Of a stretch of 64,000 nt of DNA, positions 37,062 through 45,061 are shown piece after piece. This DNA comes from Pseudomonadales bacterium (lineage in GTDB: Bacteria > Pseudomonadota > Gammaproteobacteria > Pseudomonadales > Halieaceae). The stretch is taken from the NCBI GenBank assembly GCA_024234815.1, contig JACKNO010000004.1:1-64000 (forward strand). Reading direction: 5' to 3'. The position numbers and the translations under genes were made by a program. How positions within the stretch are numbered: position 1 is the stretch's first letter; the number at the start of each line of letters is the position of its first letter. The notes beneath the pieces were generated by a model. The model was not told the origin of the DNA. It did no database searches and was given only the letters and a program-made list of their open reading frames with translations.

Positions 37062-38051
37062 TCAGCCCGGGGGGTAGTACTGTTTTACTTGCTGGTTTAT
37101 TTTTCCAAAGATCGAGTTGCCCGACTCGTCCTTCATCTCGATCTCGATGCGATCGCCGAAGGCCATGAAGGGAGTGCCGGGTTTGCCATGGGCAATGGTC
37201 TCCAGGCAGCGCACTTCCGCCAGGCAGCTCGAGCCGTCAGGACTGCCCTGGTTGGCGACCGTCCCCGAGCCGATAACGGTACCCGCCATAAGCGCGCGGC
37301 TCCTGGCGGCATGCTCGATAAGCTGGCCGAAATCGAAGGTCATATCCACGCCGGCATTGGGCGAACCCACCTTGCTGCCGTTGAGCGTGCTGATTAGCGG
37401 CAGATGCACTTTTGCCCCGTCCCAGGCGTCGCCGAGCTCATCGGGTGTGACTGCCACCGGGGTAAACGATGTTTGCGGCTTGGACTGGTAGAAGCCGAAC
37501 TGCTTGGCCAGTTCCGCCGGGATAAGATTGCGCAGGGAGACATCATTTACCAGTGCCAGCAGCTTGATGTGCCCGCGCGCCTGATGTGCCTTCGTGCCTG
37601 CCGGCACGTCGTCGGTAAATACCACGACCTCGGCTTCGAAATCTATGCCCCAGTCTTCGTTCTCAGCCAGTATATCGTCATTGGCGCCGATAAATGCATC
37701 CGAGGCACCCATGTACATGAGTGGTTCTTTCCAGAAGGATTCGGGCAACTCGGCACCGCGAGCCTTGCGTACCAGTTCCACGTGGGTGACGTAGGCGCTG
37801 CCGTCGGCCCAGTGGTAACAGCGGGGCAGGGGAGCGGCGGCCTGGCTGCTGTCAAAGGCGAACTCGCCATCGACCTTTCCCGCCTGGAGTGTGTTGAACA
37901 GGGCCGTCAACCTGGGTTCGCAAATCGCCCAGTTATCCATGGCCGCCTGCAATGTCGCCGCAATATCGGTGGCGGCCACGGCCCTGGTGAGGTCACGGCT
38001 GACTACGACCAGGGTGCCGTCGCGGCCGGATTTCAGGCTGGCTAGTTTCAT
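37062..38051 (-). CDS. fahA: Fumarylacetoacetase (FAA hydrolase family, bacterial type)
   Basis: 329 residues, the size of the bacterial FahA that works with HmgA. ATG 38051 has GGAAG upstream. Metal-binding and active-site segments are EAEVVVFTDDVP (Glu ligands), GHIKLLALVNDVSLRN, and the KVGSPNAGVDM and GTVIGSGTVANQGSPDG loops of the FAA fold. The reaction splits fumarylacetoacetate into fumarate and acetoacetate, the last step of tyrosine/homogentisate degradation. hmgA precedes it by 36 bp on the same strand. MaiA, the isomerase between them, is not seen in the window. Confidence 0.92.
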   Translation of the reverse strand: MKLASLKSGRDGTLVVVSRDLTRAVAATDIAATLQAAMDNWAICEPRLTALFNTLQAGKVDGEFAFDSSQAAAPLPRCYHWADGSAYVTHVELVRKARGAELPESFWKEPLMYMGASDAFIGANDDILAENEDWGIDFEAEVVVFTDDVPAGTKAHQARGHIKLLALVNDVSLRNLIPAELAKQFGFYQSKPQTSFTPVAVTPDELGDAWDGAKVHLPLISTLNGSKVGSPNAGVDMTFDFGQLIEHAARSRALMAGTVIGSGTVANQGSPDGSSCLAEVRCLETIAHGKPGTPFMAFGDRIEIEMKDESGNSIFGKINQQVKQYYPPG

Positions 38052-38087
38052 GGCTTTGCTTCCGATAGCTGATAGGTCTGGTTGCGG

Positions 38088-39401
38088 TCACCGGCCGAAA
38101 TGTTTTTCTATGCCGTCCCAGCACTTTATATAGTCCCGCTGGCGCAGCGGTGTTTCCATGGCCCACTTGGTCGGCTGGATGATGTACCGGGACTCGAGCA
38201 TAAAGGCCATGGTATCCCTATAACGTTCAGGTTGCAGCTGCGCATTGCTCGCCTTCTCAAATACAGCGGCCTCGGGGCCATGTGGACTCATGCAGTTGTG
38301 CAGGCTGCAACCGCCCGGCACAAAGCCCGCTTCCTTGGCATCGTAGGTACCCTCGATCAGTCCCATGAACTCACTCATCACATTGCGGTGATACCAGGGT
38401 GGGCGAAAGGTATCCTCCGCGACCATCCAGCGGGGGGGGAAGATGACGAAATCCAGGCTTGCAACACCGGGGGTGTTCGAGGCGGAGGACAGTACGGTGT
38501 AGATACTCGGATCGGGATGGTCGTAGCTCACGGTGCCCATTACATTGAACCGCGCCAGATCATACTTGTAGGGCGCCGAGTTTCCGGTCCATGCAACCAC
38601 GTCGAGCGGGGAGTGGTCGATTTGGGCACGGTGGAAATTGCCGGCGAATTTGCACAACAGCTCAAAATCGCCCTCGATGTCTTCATAGGCGGCATGTGGA
38701 TACTGAAAATCGCGCTCATTGGCAAAGCCGTTGGCGCCCACTGGTCCGCGCTCCGGCAGGGCGAGCGGAGCGCCGTAGTTTTCCGCGATATAGCCGCGTG
38801 CAATGTCGCTTCGCAGATCGACCGCAAACTTCATGCCTCGCGGAATCACCGCGATTTCACCTGCGCACAGGAGCAGTTGTCCGCATTCGGTGCGCAATAA
38901 TAGTTCGCCCAGCTGGGGGATGATAAGCCACTCACCGTCGGCGCAATAAAAGTAGCGTTGTCGCATGGAACGATTGGCGGCATACAGATGTATTCCCATC
39001 CCCGCCTGGGCCATGGCGTCCCCGTTTGCGGCGATAGTGACGAGGCCATCAATAAAGTCTGTTGGCGCGACCGGTGGCGGTAGTGGATCCCAGCGCAACA
39101 TATTCGGAGGCGTTGCTATTTCAGTGATCGGTGCCGTGCGCACAGTGTCCTGTGGCCATGGCTGGTAGTCGCCCTGCAGGACCGAGGGCCGGATGCGGTA
39201 AAACCAGCTGCGTCGGTTGTGGGCGCGGGGTGCGGTGAACGCGGTACTGCTGAACTGCTCGGCGTAAAGGCCGAAGTTGACCCGCTGTGGACTGAAGTGG
39301 CCGATAGGCAGTGCGCCTGCCAGGGCCTCACTTTCGTGTTCGTTGCCGAAACCATGCAGGTAGCGAAGGTGGCCGGCAGCGTTGGAGGCGTCGGTTGTCA
39401 T
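38088..39401 (-). CDS. hmgA: Homogentisate 1,2-dioxygenase
   Basis: 437 residues from ATG 39401, chosen since GGGAGG lies 6 nt before it and MTTDASN.. is the natural N-terminus; longer versions upstream would run into the alpha-E gene. Family segments include YLHGFGNEHESEALAGALP, RSWFYRIRPSV, FPPRWMVAEDTFRPPWYHRNVMSEFMGLI (Fe ligand His and Glu region) and GGCSLHNCMSPHGPE. It opens the homogentisate ring to maleylacetoacetate in the tyrosine/phenylalanine pathway. Upstream, 52 bp away, the alpha-E gene ends on the same strand; a separate promoter is likely but not seen. Confidence 0.96.
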   Translation of the reverse strand: MTTDASNAAGHLRYLHGFGNEHESEALAGALPIGHFSPQRVNFGLYAEQFSSTAFTAPRAHNRRSWFYRIRPSVLQGDYQPWPQDTVRTAPITEIATPPNMLRWDPLPPPVAPTDFIDGLVTIAANGDAMAQAGMGIHLYAANRSMRQRYFYCADGEWLIIPQLGELLLRTECGQLLLCAGEIAVIPRGMKFAVDLRSDIARGYIAENYGAPLALPERGPVGANGFANERDFQYPHAAYEDIEGDFELLCKFAGNFHRAQIDHSPLDVVAWTGNSAPYKYDLARFNVMGTVSYDHPDPSIYTVLSSASNTPGVASLDFVIFPPRWMVAEDTFRPPWYHRNVMSEFMGLIEGTYDAKEAGFVPGGCSLHNCMSPHGPEAAVFEKASNAQLQPERYRDTMAFMLESRYIIQPTKWAMETPLRQRDYIKCWDGIEKHFGR

Positions 39402-39453
39402 GGAACCTCCCGGTGCTTTGCAGGCCTTGAGAATAGTCCAAAGGCCTGCATTT

Positions 39454-40404
39454 TCAACCTGCGGTGACGTCAGCCATATCAGCGGGCGCAAACCAGGTAT
39501 TGGCAATAGCCTGGTGCACATCGATCAGTTGCAGCTGCACCTCATCGATAAAGTCGTGCAGGGCAATATCCACCAGTTCGCCGCAATCGGTAGCACCCAG
39601 GTTGCGCCGCACTTTAGTCACGACCTGGCGCGCCGGTTTGAAATCGGGTAACAACTGCATACTGTTTTCTATTTCAATGAGGCAGTGTGCCAGTGAGCGC
39701 GGGAATACCTTGCTCTGGAACAGGAATTCCAGGACGTCCCGAGGACTGACATTGCTCTGCACATTGAGACGGTACATCTGGTAGGCGCTCAGGGACTGGA
39801 GAACACTGATCCACAAAACATTGCGGTAGGGGGAAATGTCCTCCAGTTTTCCCATCAGTCCAGCGGACGCCGCATCGATAATGCGGGTGCTCATATCGGC
39901 CCGTTCGAGGTTGCGACCCATCCGTATAAACTGGTAGGCCGCGTCCTGGTTCATGGTGCCGGCGAGCATGCCGGTGATCTGCTGGCAGGACTGGATAATG
40001 TTATTGAGCACCGAATGGCGCATGCCGCGCGGCAGGTCCCTCTGGCTGCGACGCGCCACGCTGAGGTAAAGGCTGTTGATGCGCTCCCAGGTTTCGCTGG
40101 GCATTATCTCGCGGGTTGTGCGCATATTCTCGCGCGCGGCGGTCAGTGAACTGATAATGGAGGAGGGGTTCTCGCGTTCGCCGAACACGAATCCGATGAT
40201 ATTCTTTTCGTTGGCCACGCCCGGTAAGCTGGCGAAGGTCTGCTCGGCGCCAAGCACTTGCAGCAGCAGGTCCCAACCCGGCTGGACTTCCTTGGGCAGG
40301 TCCAGAATGGCGTGATGGCGAACGAGGATCAGGCGGGCCGTGTTCTCGGTGCGCTCCAGGAAACGTCCCAGCCAGTACACTCTCTCCGCAGTTCTGGCTA
40401 GCAT
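39454..40404 (-). CDS. Alpha-E domain protein (DUF403)
   Basis: 316 residues, all helical. It opens with MLARTAERVYWLGRFLERTENTARLI, the classical DUF403 N-terminus (RxAexxYWxGRylERaENtARl), and has HHAILDL and GRNLERADMSTRIIDA later. Proteins of this family stand next to circularly permuted ATP-grasp proteins; their role is unknown, proposed to involve peptide-like or polyamine ligation. Its ATG overlaps the stop codon of the upstream ATP-grasp gene by one base, showing translational coupling. Confidence 0.9.
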   Translation of the reverse strand: MLARTAERVYWLGRFLERTENTARLILVRHHAILDLPKEVQPGWDLLLQVLGAEQTFASLPGVANEKNIIGFVFGERENPSSIISSLTAARENMRTTREIMPSETWERINSLYLSVARRSQRDLPRGMRHSVLNNIIQSCQQITGMLAGTMNQDAAYQFIRMGRNLERADMSTRIIDAASAGLMGKLEDISPYRNVLWISVLQSLSAYQMYRLNVQSNVSPRDVLEFLFQSKVFPRSLAHCLIEIENSMQLLPDFKPARQVVTKVRRNLGATDCGELVDIALHDFIDEVQLQLIDVHQAIANTWFAPADMADVTAG

Positions 40405-41909
40405 CAGTTGGCCTCCGTATCGACGATCCAGGTGTCTTTACTGCCGCCACCCTGGGAGGAGTTGACTACCAGTGAGCCTTTCCGCAGGGCCACCCTGGTG
40501 AGCCCCCCGGCCGTCACATAATGGTTCTTTCCCTGCAGCACAAATGGCCGCAAATCAAGGTGCCTGGGTTCAATGCTGTTGCCGCACAGCGTGGGTGCGG
40601 TAGACAGCCGCAGGGCCGGTTGCGCCATGTAATTGCGCGGGTTCTTTTTGATCAGGTCGGCAAATACTGCCCGGTCCTTTTTGGTGGATGAGGGGCCGAT
40701 CAGCATGCCGTAGCCACCTGATTCGTTGGCGGGTTTTACCACCATGTTTTCAAGGTTTTCCAGGACGTGCTGGCGATGCTTGCTGTTAACACACAGGTAG
40801 GAGGGTACGTTGGGAATTATCGGGTCCTGGTCCAGGTAATACTTGATGATCGACGGTACGAAAGTGTACACAACCTTGTCATCGGCCACGCCCGCGCCGG
40901 GCGCATTGGCCAGCCCCACGTTACCCTTGCGCCAGGCGCGGAACAGACCGGGCGTGCCCAGGGCAGATTCGGGCCTGAACACTTCCGGGTCGAGATAGTC
41001 GTCGTTGATGCGCCGGTAGATGACGTCCACCTGCGCCAGCCCGCGTATCGTTTTCATATAGACCTTGTCGTCGCTGCCCACGACCAGGTCGGCCCCCTCC
41101 ACGAGTTCGGCCCCCATGCGCTGGGCAAGGTAGGCGTGCTCGAAGTAGGCGGAGTTGAAAACCCCCGGTGTCATGACCACGATTTCCGGGTGCTTTAGCT
41201 GGCGCGGTGACAAAGAGGAGAGCATGTCGAACAGTTGGGACGGGTAGTCAGCCACGGGCTCGATGGAATTGCGGTCGAACAGTTGCGGCAATACCCGTTT
41301 CGAAATCGCCCTGTTCTCCAGCATGTATGACACGCCGGAAGGCACTCGCAGATTGTCCTCCAGCACGTATACCGTGCCGTCGCTGTCGCGTACCAGGTCT
41401 GAGCCGCAGATATGTGACCACACGCTGTGACGCGGTTTTGCGCCGACACACTCCTTGAGGAAGTCGGGGGAGCTTTCGATGATTTCGCGGGGGACGACCT
41501 TGTCCTTGAGTATCTGCTGCTTGTTATAGACGTCGTGGATAAACATATTGAGTGCGGTGAGGCGTTGGATCAGACCCTTTTCCAGCACGCGCCACTCCTG
41601 CAGCGCTATGATCCTCGGGATGATATCCATCGGCCAGGCCCGGTCTATGTTCTGGCCTTCGCTGTAGACCGTAAAGCTTACCCCCATCTCCTGTATCGCC
41701 AGGTCCGCCGCCTGCTGTCTGGAGATCAGGTGCTTGATGGTCTGCTTGCGCATGAACTCCACCAGACTGCGAGTGGCGGGGCGGGCCCTGCCACCGGTGC
41801 CGATGATCTCGTCGTAAAAATCCCGGGAATTGTAACTGCTCCAGTCGACGGTTGAGCGCGGACGCGCACGGGCGTAGGGTTGCGGCGATTTGATCTTGGC
41901 TTGAACCAT
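40404..41909 (-). CDS. Circularly permuted type 2 ATP-grasp protein
   Basis: 501 residues starting at ATG 41909. Characteristic segments: SGVSYMLENRAI (DNLRVPSGVSYMLENR), DVIYRRINDDYLDPE, GVANAPG-like VGLANAPGAGVADDK and VVKPANESGGYGMLIGP (the ATP-binding loop), with LRPFVLQGKNHYVTAGGLTRVALRKGSLVVNSSQGGGSKDTW at the end. The size fits the two-domain family (DUF404 plus DUF407). These enzymes are thought to form amide bonds with ATP, but the product is not known. Here only the alpha-E partner follows; the transglutaminase-like and protease-like partners usual in larger clusters are absent. Divergent from gcdH over 209 bp. Confidence 0.92.
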   Translation of the reverse strand: MVQAKIKSPQPYARARPRSTVDWSSYNSRDFYDEIIGTGGRARPATRSLVEFMRKQTIKHLISRQQAADLAIQEMGVSFTVYSEGQNIDRAWPMDIIPRIIALQEWRVLEKGLIQRLTALNMFIHDVYNKQQILKDKVVPREIIESSPDFLKECVGAKPRHSVWSHICGSDLVRDSDGTVYVLEDNLRVPSGVSYMLENRAISKRVLPQLFDRNSIEPVADYPSQLFDMLSSLSPRQLKHPEIVVMTPGVFNSAYFEHAYLAQRMGAELVEGADLVVGSDDKVYMKTIRGLAQVDVIYRRINDDYLDPEVFRPESALGTPGLFRAWRKGNVGLANAPGAGVADDKVVYTFVPSIIKYYLDQDPIIPNVPSYLCVNSKHRQHVLENLENMVVKPANESGGYGMLIGPSSTKKDRAVFADLIKKNPRNYMAQPALRLSTAPTLCGNSIEPRHLDLRPFVLQGKNHYVTAGGLTRVALRKGSLVVNSSQGGGSKDTWIVDTEAN

Positions 41910-42118
41910 TAAAGGTTAATCCTCATCAGCTTGGGCGAGGTGGGGCGAGAATGCCTTGCGGCTGGCGTGAGATAGTACATTGCTATCCTTATTCTATGCA
42001 CTGGGCTGCCGGTGACAAGTGAAATCGGTGGCGCAGCGTATTTTGAGGCGATGCGGGCGGGTGGGGGACGCGGTACAATTCGGTCTTCGCCAACTGGCAA
42101 AAGTTTCCGGGAGTTCCG

Positions 42119-43306
42119 ATGAGCGCAAGTAACAAGTGGCCCGCCTTTAACTGGAAAGACGCCTTCTGCCTGGAGGGGCAACTCAGCGAAGAGGAGCGAC
42201 AGGTTCGCGATACAGCGCATGGCTATGCCCAGGCAAAGCTGGCGCCCAGGGTCAGGGACGCTTACCGCAATGAGTCGACGGACCCCGCCATTTTCAGGGA
42301 GATGGGGGAACTCGGTTTGCTCGGCGCCACCATCGACGGCTACGGTTGCCCCGGCGTCAGCTACGTCAGTTATGGCCTGATCGCTCGCGAGGTCGAGCGG
42401 GTAGATTCCGGTTACCGCTCCATGATGAGCGTTCAGTCCAGCCTGGTGATGTATCCCATCTACGCCTATGGCGACGAGGCCCAGCGGGAGAAGTATCTTC
42501 CGAAGCTGGCCACCGGCGAGTGGATAGGCTGTTTTGGCCTGACGGAGCCGGACCATGGTTCAGACCCCGGCGGCATGATTACCCGGGCCAGGTGCGTGGA
42601 GGGCGGTTTCTCTCTCAGCGGCGCCAAGATGTGGATCAGCAATTCACCTATCGCCGACGTATTCGTAGTCTGGGCCAAGAACGACGAGGGCAAGATACGC
42701 GGTTTTATACTCGAGAAAGGGATGAAGGGGCTGAGTGCGCCCAAAATTGAAGGCAAACTTTCCCTGCGCGCCAGCGTCACGGGGGAGATCGTGATGGAAG
42801 ATGTGTTTGTCCCCGCGGAAAACCTGCTGCCCAATGTCGAGGGTCTCAAAGGCCCCTTTGGCTGCCTTAACAACGCCCGTTACGGTATTTCCTGGGGCGT
42901 GCTGGGAGCGGCTGAAGCCTGTTGGCACGCCGCGCTGGAGTACGTGCTGGAGCGCAAACAGTTCGCGCGCCCGCTGGCTGCCAACCAGCTTATCCAGAAG
43001 AAGCTGGCCGATATGCAGACGGAGATCGGGCTCGCCCTGCAGGGCTGCCTGCAGGCCGGTCGCCTCAAGGAGGCCGATGCGCTGGCGCCGGAACTGATTT
43101 CCCTGCTCAAGCGCAATTCCTGTGGCAAGGCACTGGACATAGCTCGCGCCGCGCGCGACATGCACGGGGCGAACGGAATCTCGGACGAGTACCCGGTGTT
43201 TCGCCATATGTGCAATCTGGAAACCGTCAATACCTACGAAGGCACGCACGATGTGCACGCCCTGATCCTCGGGCGCAGCCAGACCGGGATACAGGCGTTT
43301 TACTGA
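42119..43306 (+). CDS. gcdH: Glutaryl-CoA dehydrogenase
   Basis: 395 residues, the size expected for GcdH. FAD-site segments GCFGLTEPDHGSDPGGM and MWISNSPIADVFVVWAK, and the region NTYEGTHDVHALILGRSQTGIQAF with the catalytic Glu in YEGTHD. The extended N-terminal helix (NWKDAFCLEGQLSEEER) and RDMHGANGISDEYPV fit the glutaryl branch more than short-chain acyl-CoA dehydrogenases. It oxidises and decarboxylates glutaryl-CoA to crotonyl-CoA in lysine/tryptophan breakdown. Stands alone, 209 bp from the ATP-grasp gene. Confidence 0.95.
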   Translation: MSASNKWPAFNWKDAFCLEGQLSEEERQVRDTAHGYAQAKLAPRVRDAYRNESTDPAIFREMGELGLLGATIDGYGCPGVSYVSYGLIAREVERVDSGYRSMMSVQSSLVMYPIYAYGDEAQREKYLPKLATGEWIGCFGLTEPDHGSDPGGMITRARCVEGGFSLSGAKMWISNSPIADVFVVWAKNDEGKIRGFILEKGMKGLSAPKIEGKLSLRASVTGEIVMEDVFVPAENLLPNVEGLKGPFGCLNNARYGISWGVLGAAEACWHAALEYVLERKQFARPLAANQLIQKKLADMQTEIGLALQGCLQAGRLKEADALAPELISLLKRNSCGKALDIARAARDMHGANGISDEYPVFRHMCNLETVNTYEGTHDVHALILGRSQTGIQAFY

Positions 43307-43363
43307 ACACCGCGGGTCCCGGTCTCAAGCGCAAAGTTCCTGCCTTTGCCACGATTTGATCAC

Positions 43364-43396
43364 TTGACTAAATTGAACGATTGACTAATATTTAGT
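43364..43396 (+). promoter_or_regulatory. Promoter and candidate operator of the cecR operon
   Basis: -35 TTGACT (43364-43369) and -10 TAATAT (43386-43391), spacing 16 bp. The octamer TTGACTAA occurs twice, 17 bp apart (43364 and 43381). A perfect inverted pair ACTAA-TAT-TTAGT (43384-43396) covers the -10 and the expected start, a good place for autorepression by the TetR-type product. The start codon at 43400 is only 9 nt past the -10. Confidence 0.72.
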
Positions 43397-43399
43397 GCC

Positions 43400-44083
43400 A
43401 TGACAACGCAGAAAACGGTTTCCCGAGGCGACCATACCCGGGAGCGTCTCGTCCTGGCGGCACTCGAGGTGTTCGGGCGCGCCGGCTTCGACGCCGCCAG
43501 CACGCGAGCCATCGCCGAGGTCGCGGGGGTTAACCAGGCTCTGATCGGCTACCACTTTGGCGGTAAGCAGGGTCTTTACATCGGTGTCTTTGAGCACATC
43601 ATCGACCAGATGCGGCGCCGCATGGCTCCCGCGGTTGAACAGGTCACCAGCAGATTGGCTGCGGCACCCCAGAGTGCCGAGGAGCGCAGGGAACTGGCGT
43701 TGGAGTTGCTGATGGGCGTGTTCGACACCTTCACCGATATGATCGGCGAGCAGTTCGCGGCCGGTTCCACACGCTTGATACTGCGCGAACAGCGTGACCC
43801 TACCGAGGCCTTCCAACTGCTTTATGACAACGTCCTGGCGGGGATGCTGTCGGTGCTGACGCGACTGGTGGCCATGGCCACCGGGCTGGACGAGACGTCG
43901 GAAGCCTGTCGCATACGTAGCGTGATGATGATCGGGCAGGTGTTGGTCTTCTACGTGGCCAGGGGTTCCACCACGCGCTTTCTCAATTGGGACGGCGTCG
44001 ATGCGGACAATATCGCGGCCCTCAAACAGCAGTTTCGCCTTGTACTTGAAACGCAGCTTTCCCAGGGAGTCGCAACATCATGA
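43400..44083 (+). CDS. cecR: TetR-family regulator with CerR/DUF1956 C-terminal domain (CecR-like)
   Basis: 227 residues. The HTH (residues 12-58: TRERLVLAALEVFGRAGFDAASTRAIAEVAGVNQALIGYHFGGKQGLY) is a standard TetR motif, and the rest shows the CerR-type DUF1956 ligand domain (MAPAVEQV, LILREQRDPTEAFQLLYDNV). E. coli CecR (YbiH) lies in front of ybhGFSR, the same order as here, which makes the name sound. Its stop overlaps the ybhG start (ATGA). Regulation: candidate autorepression at the upstream palindrome. Confidence 0.88.
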   Translation: MTTQKTVSRGDHTRERLVLAALEVFGRAGFDAASTRAIAEVAGVNQALIGYHFGGKQGLYIGVFEHIIDQMRRRMAPAVEQVTSRLAAAPQSAEERRELALELLMGVFDTFTDMIGEQFAAGSTRLILREQRDPTEAFQLLYDNVLAGMLSVLTRLVAMATGLDETSEACRIRSVMMIGQVLVFYVARGSTTRFLNWDGVDADNIAALKQQFRLVLETQLSQGVATS

Positions 44084-45054
44084 AGCGTCGCATCGCGGTT
44101 GTTCTCATCTTGCTGGCGGCCGGAGTTGCCGCCTACCAGTACTGGCCGGACAGGACGACTTCCGGGGACCTCACCCTCTATGGCAACGTGGATATACGCG
44201 AGGTACAGCTGGGGTTTCGGGTGGCGGGACGACTGGAGACGATGAATTTTGAAGAGGGCGATGCGGTAAGCGCCGGCGCCGTTCTCGCCAGCCTCGACAG
44301 CCAGCCCATGCGCGATGGCGTGTCCCTGGCCGAGGCGCGGGTGGCCGAGGCGCAGGCGCGATTGGCACTGCTGCGCGCAGGCTCGCGTTCCCAGGAAATT
44401 GAGCAGGCCCGGGCGCGGGTAAGCGAGGCCGAGGCCGCCCTCGAAAACGCCGAGAATGAATACACGCGCCAGCGCGATCTGACGGCGAAACGCCTGAGCA
44501 GTCGCAGCCTGCTCGACAGTACGCTTGCCCAGCGCGACCAGGCTTCCGCCCGGCTCGCCGCCAGCCGGGAAGCCCTGGCGTTGGCCGTGGAGGGCGCCAG
44601 GGGTGAAGATATCGCCGCAGCGGAGGCGGCGCTCGCAGGGGCAATGGCCCAGCGCGACCAGGCGCTGACCCAGCTGGAGGACACCCGTTTAGTGGCGCCG
44701 AATGACGGTGTCATTCTCACCCGGGTGCGGGAGCCGGGTTCCATTCTGCAGGCGGGCGCGCCGGTGTATACGCTTTCATTACTTGAGACTGTTTACGTGC
44801 GCGCCTATGTCGATGAGCCCCACCTGGGCAAGGTCATTCCCGGGTCGCAGGTGATCGTGCGAACCGATTCGTCCAGCAGGGACTATATCGGCCGCGTCGG
44901 CTTCGTCTCGCCGCGCGCCGAGTTCACTCCCAAGACGGTGGAGACTCCGGAACTGCGCACCGACCTCGTTTACCGCCTTCGCATCGTTATTCCCGAGGCC
45001 GATGAAGGGCTGCGCCAGGGTATGCCCGTGACCATAATCGTGCCCTCCGCCTGA
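44080..45054 (+). CDS. ybhG: HlyD/membrane-fusion-type adaptor of the YbhFSR exporter
   Basis: 324 residues (E. coli YbhG about 330). N-terminal membrane anchor RRIAVVLILLAAGVAAYQYW, then a lipoyl/barrel part (LTLYGNVDIREVQLGF), a long coiled-coil hairpin (residues about 80-190, heptads of Ala, Glu, Gln, Arg) and APNDGVILTRVREPGSILQAGAPVYTL as the lipoyl closing half. It should link the inner-membrane ABC pump to the periplasm and outer membrane. Overlaps cecR and is 7 bp from ybhF. Confidence 0.87.
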   Translation: MKRRIAVVLILLAAGVAAYQYWPDRTTSGDLTLYGNVDIREVQLGFRVAGRLETMNFEEGDAVSAGAVLASLDSQPMRDGVSLAEARVAEAQARLALLRAGSRSQEIEQARARVSEAEAALENAENEYTRQRDLTAKRLSSRSLLDSTLAQRDQASARLAASREALALAVEGARGEDIAAAEAALAGAMAQRDQALTQLEDTRLVAPNDGVILTRVREPGSILQAGAPVYTLSLLETVYVRAYVDEPHLGKVIPGSQVIVRTDSSSRDYIGRVGFVSPRAEFTPKTVETPELRTDLVYRLRIVIPEADEGLRQGMPVTIIVPSA

Positions 45055-45061
45055 GGGCTGT

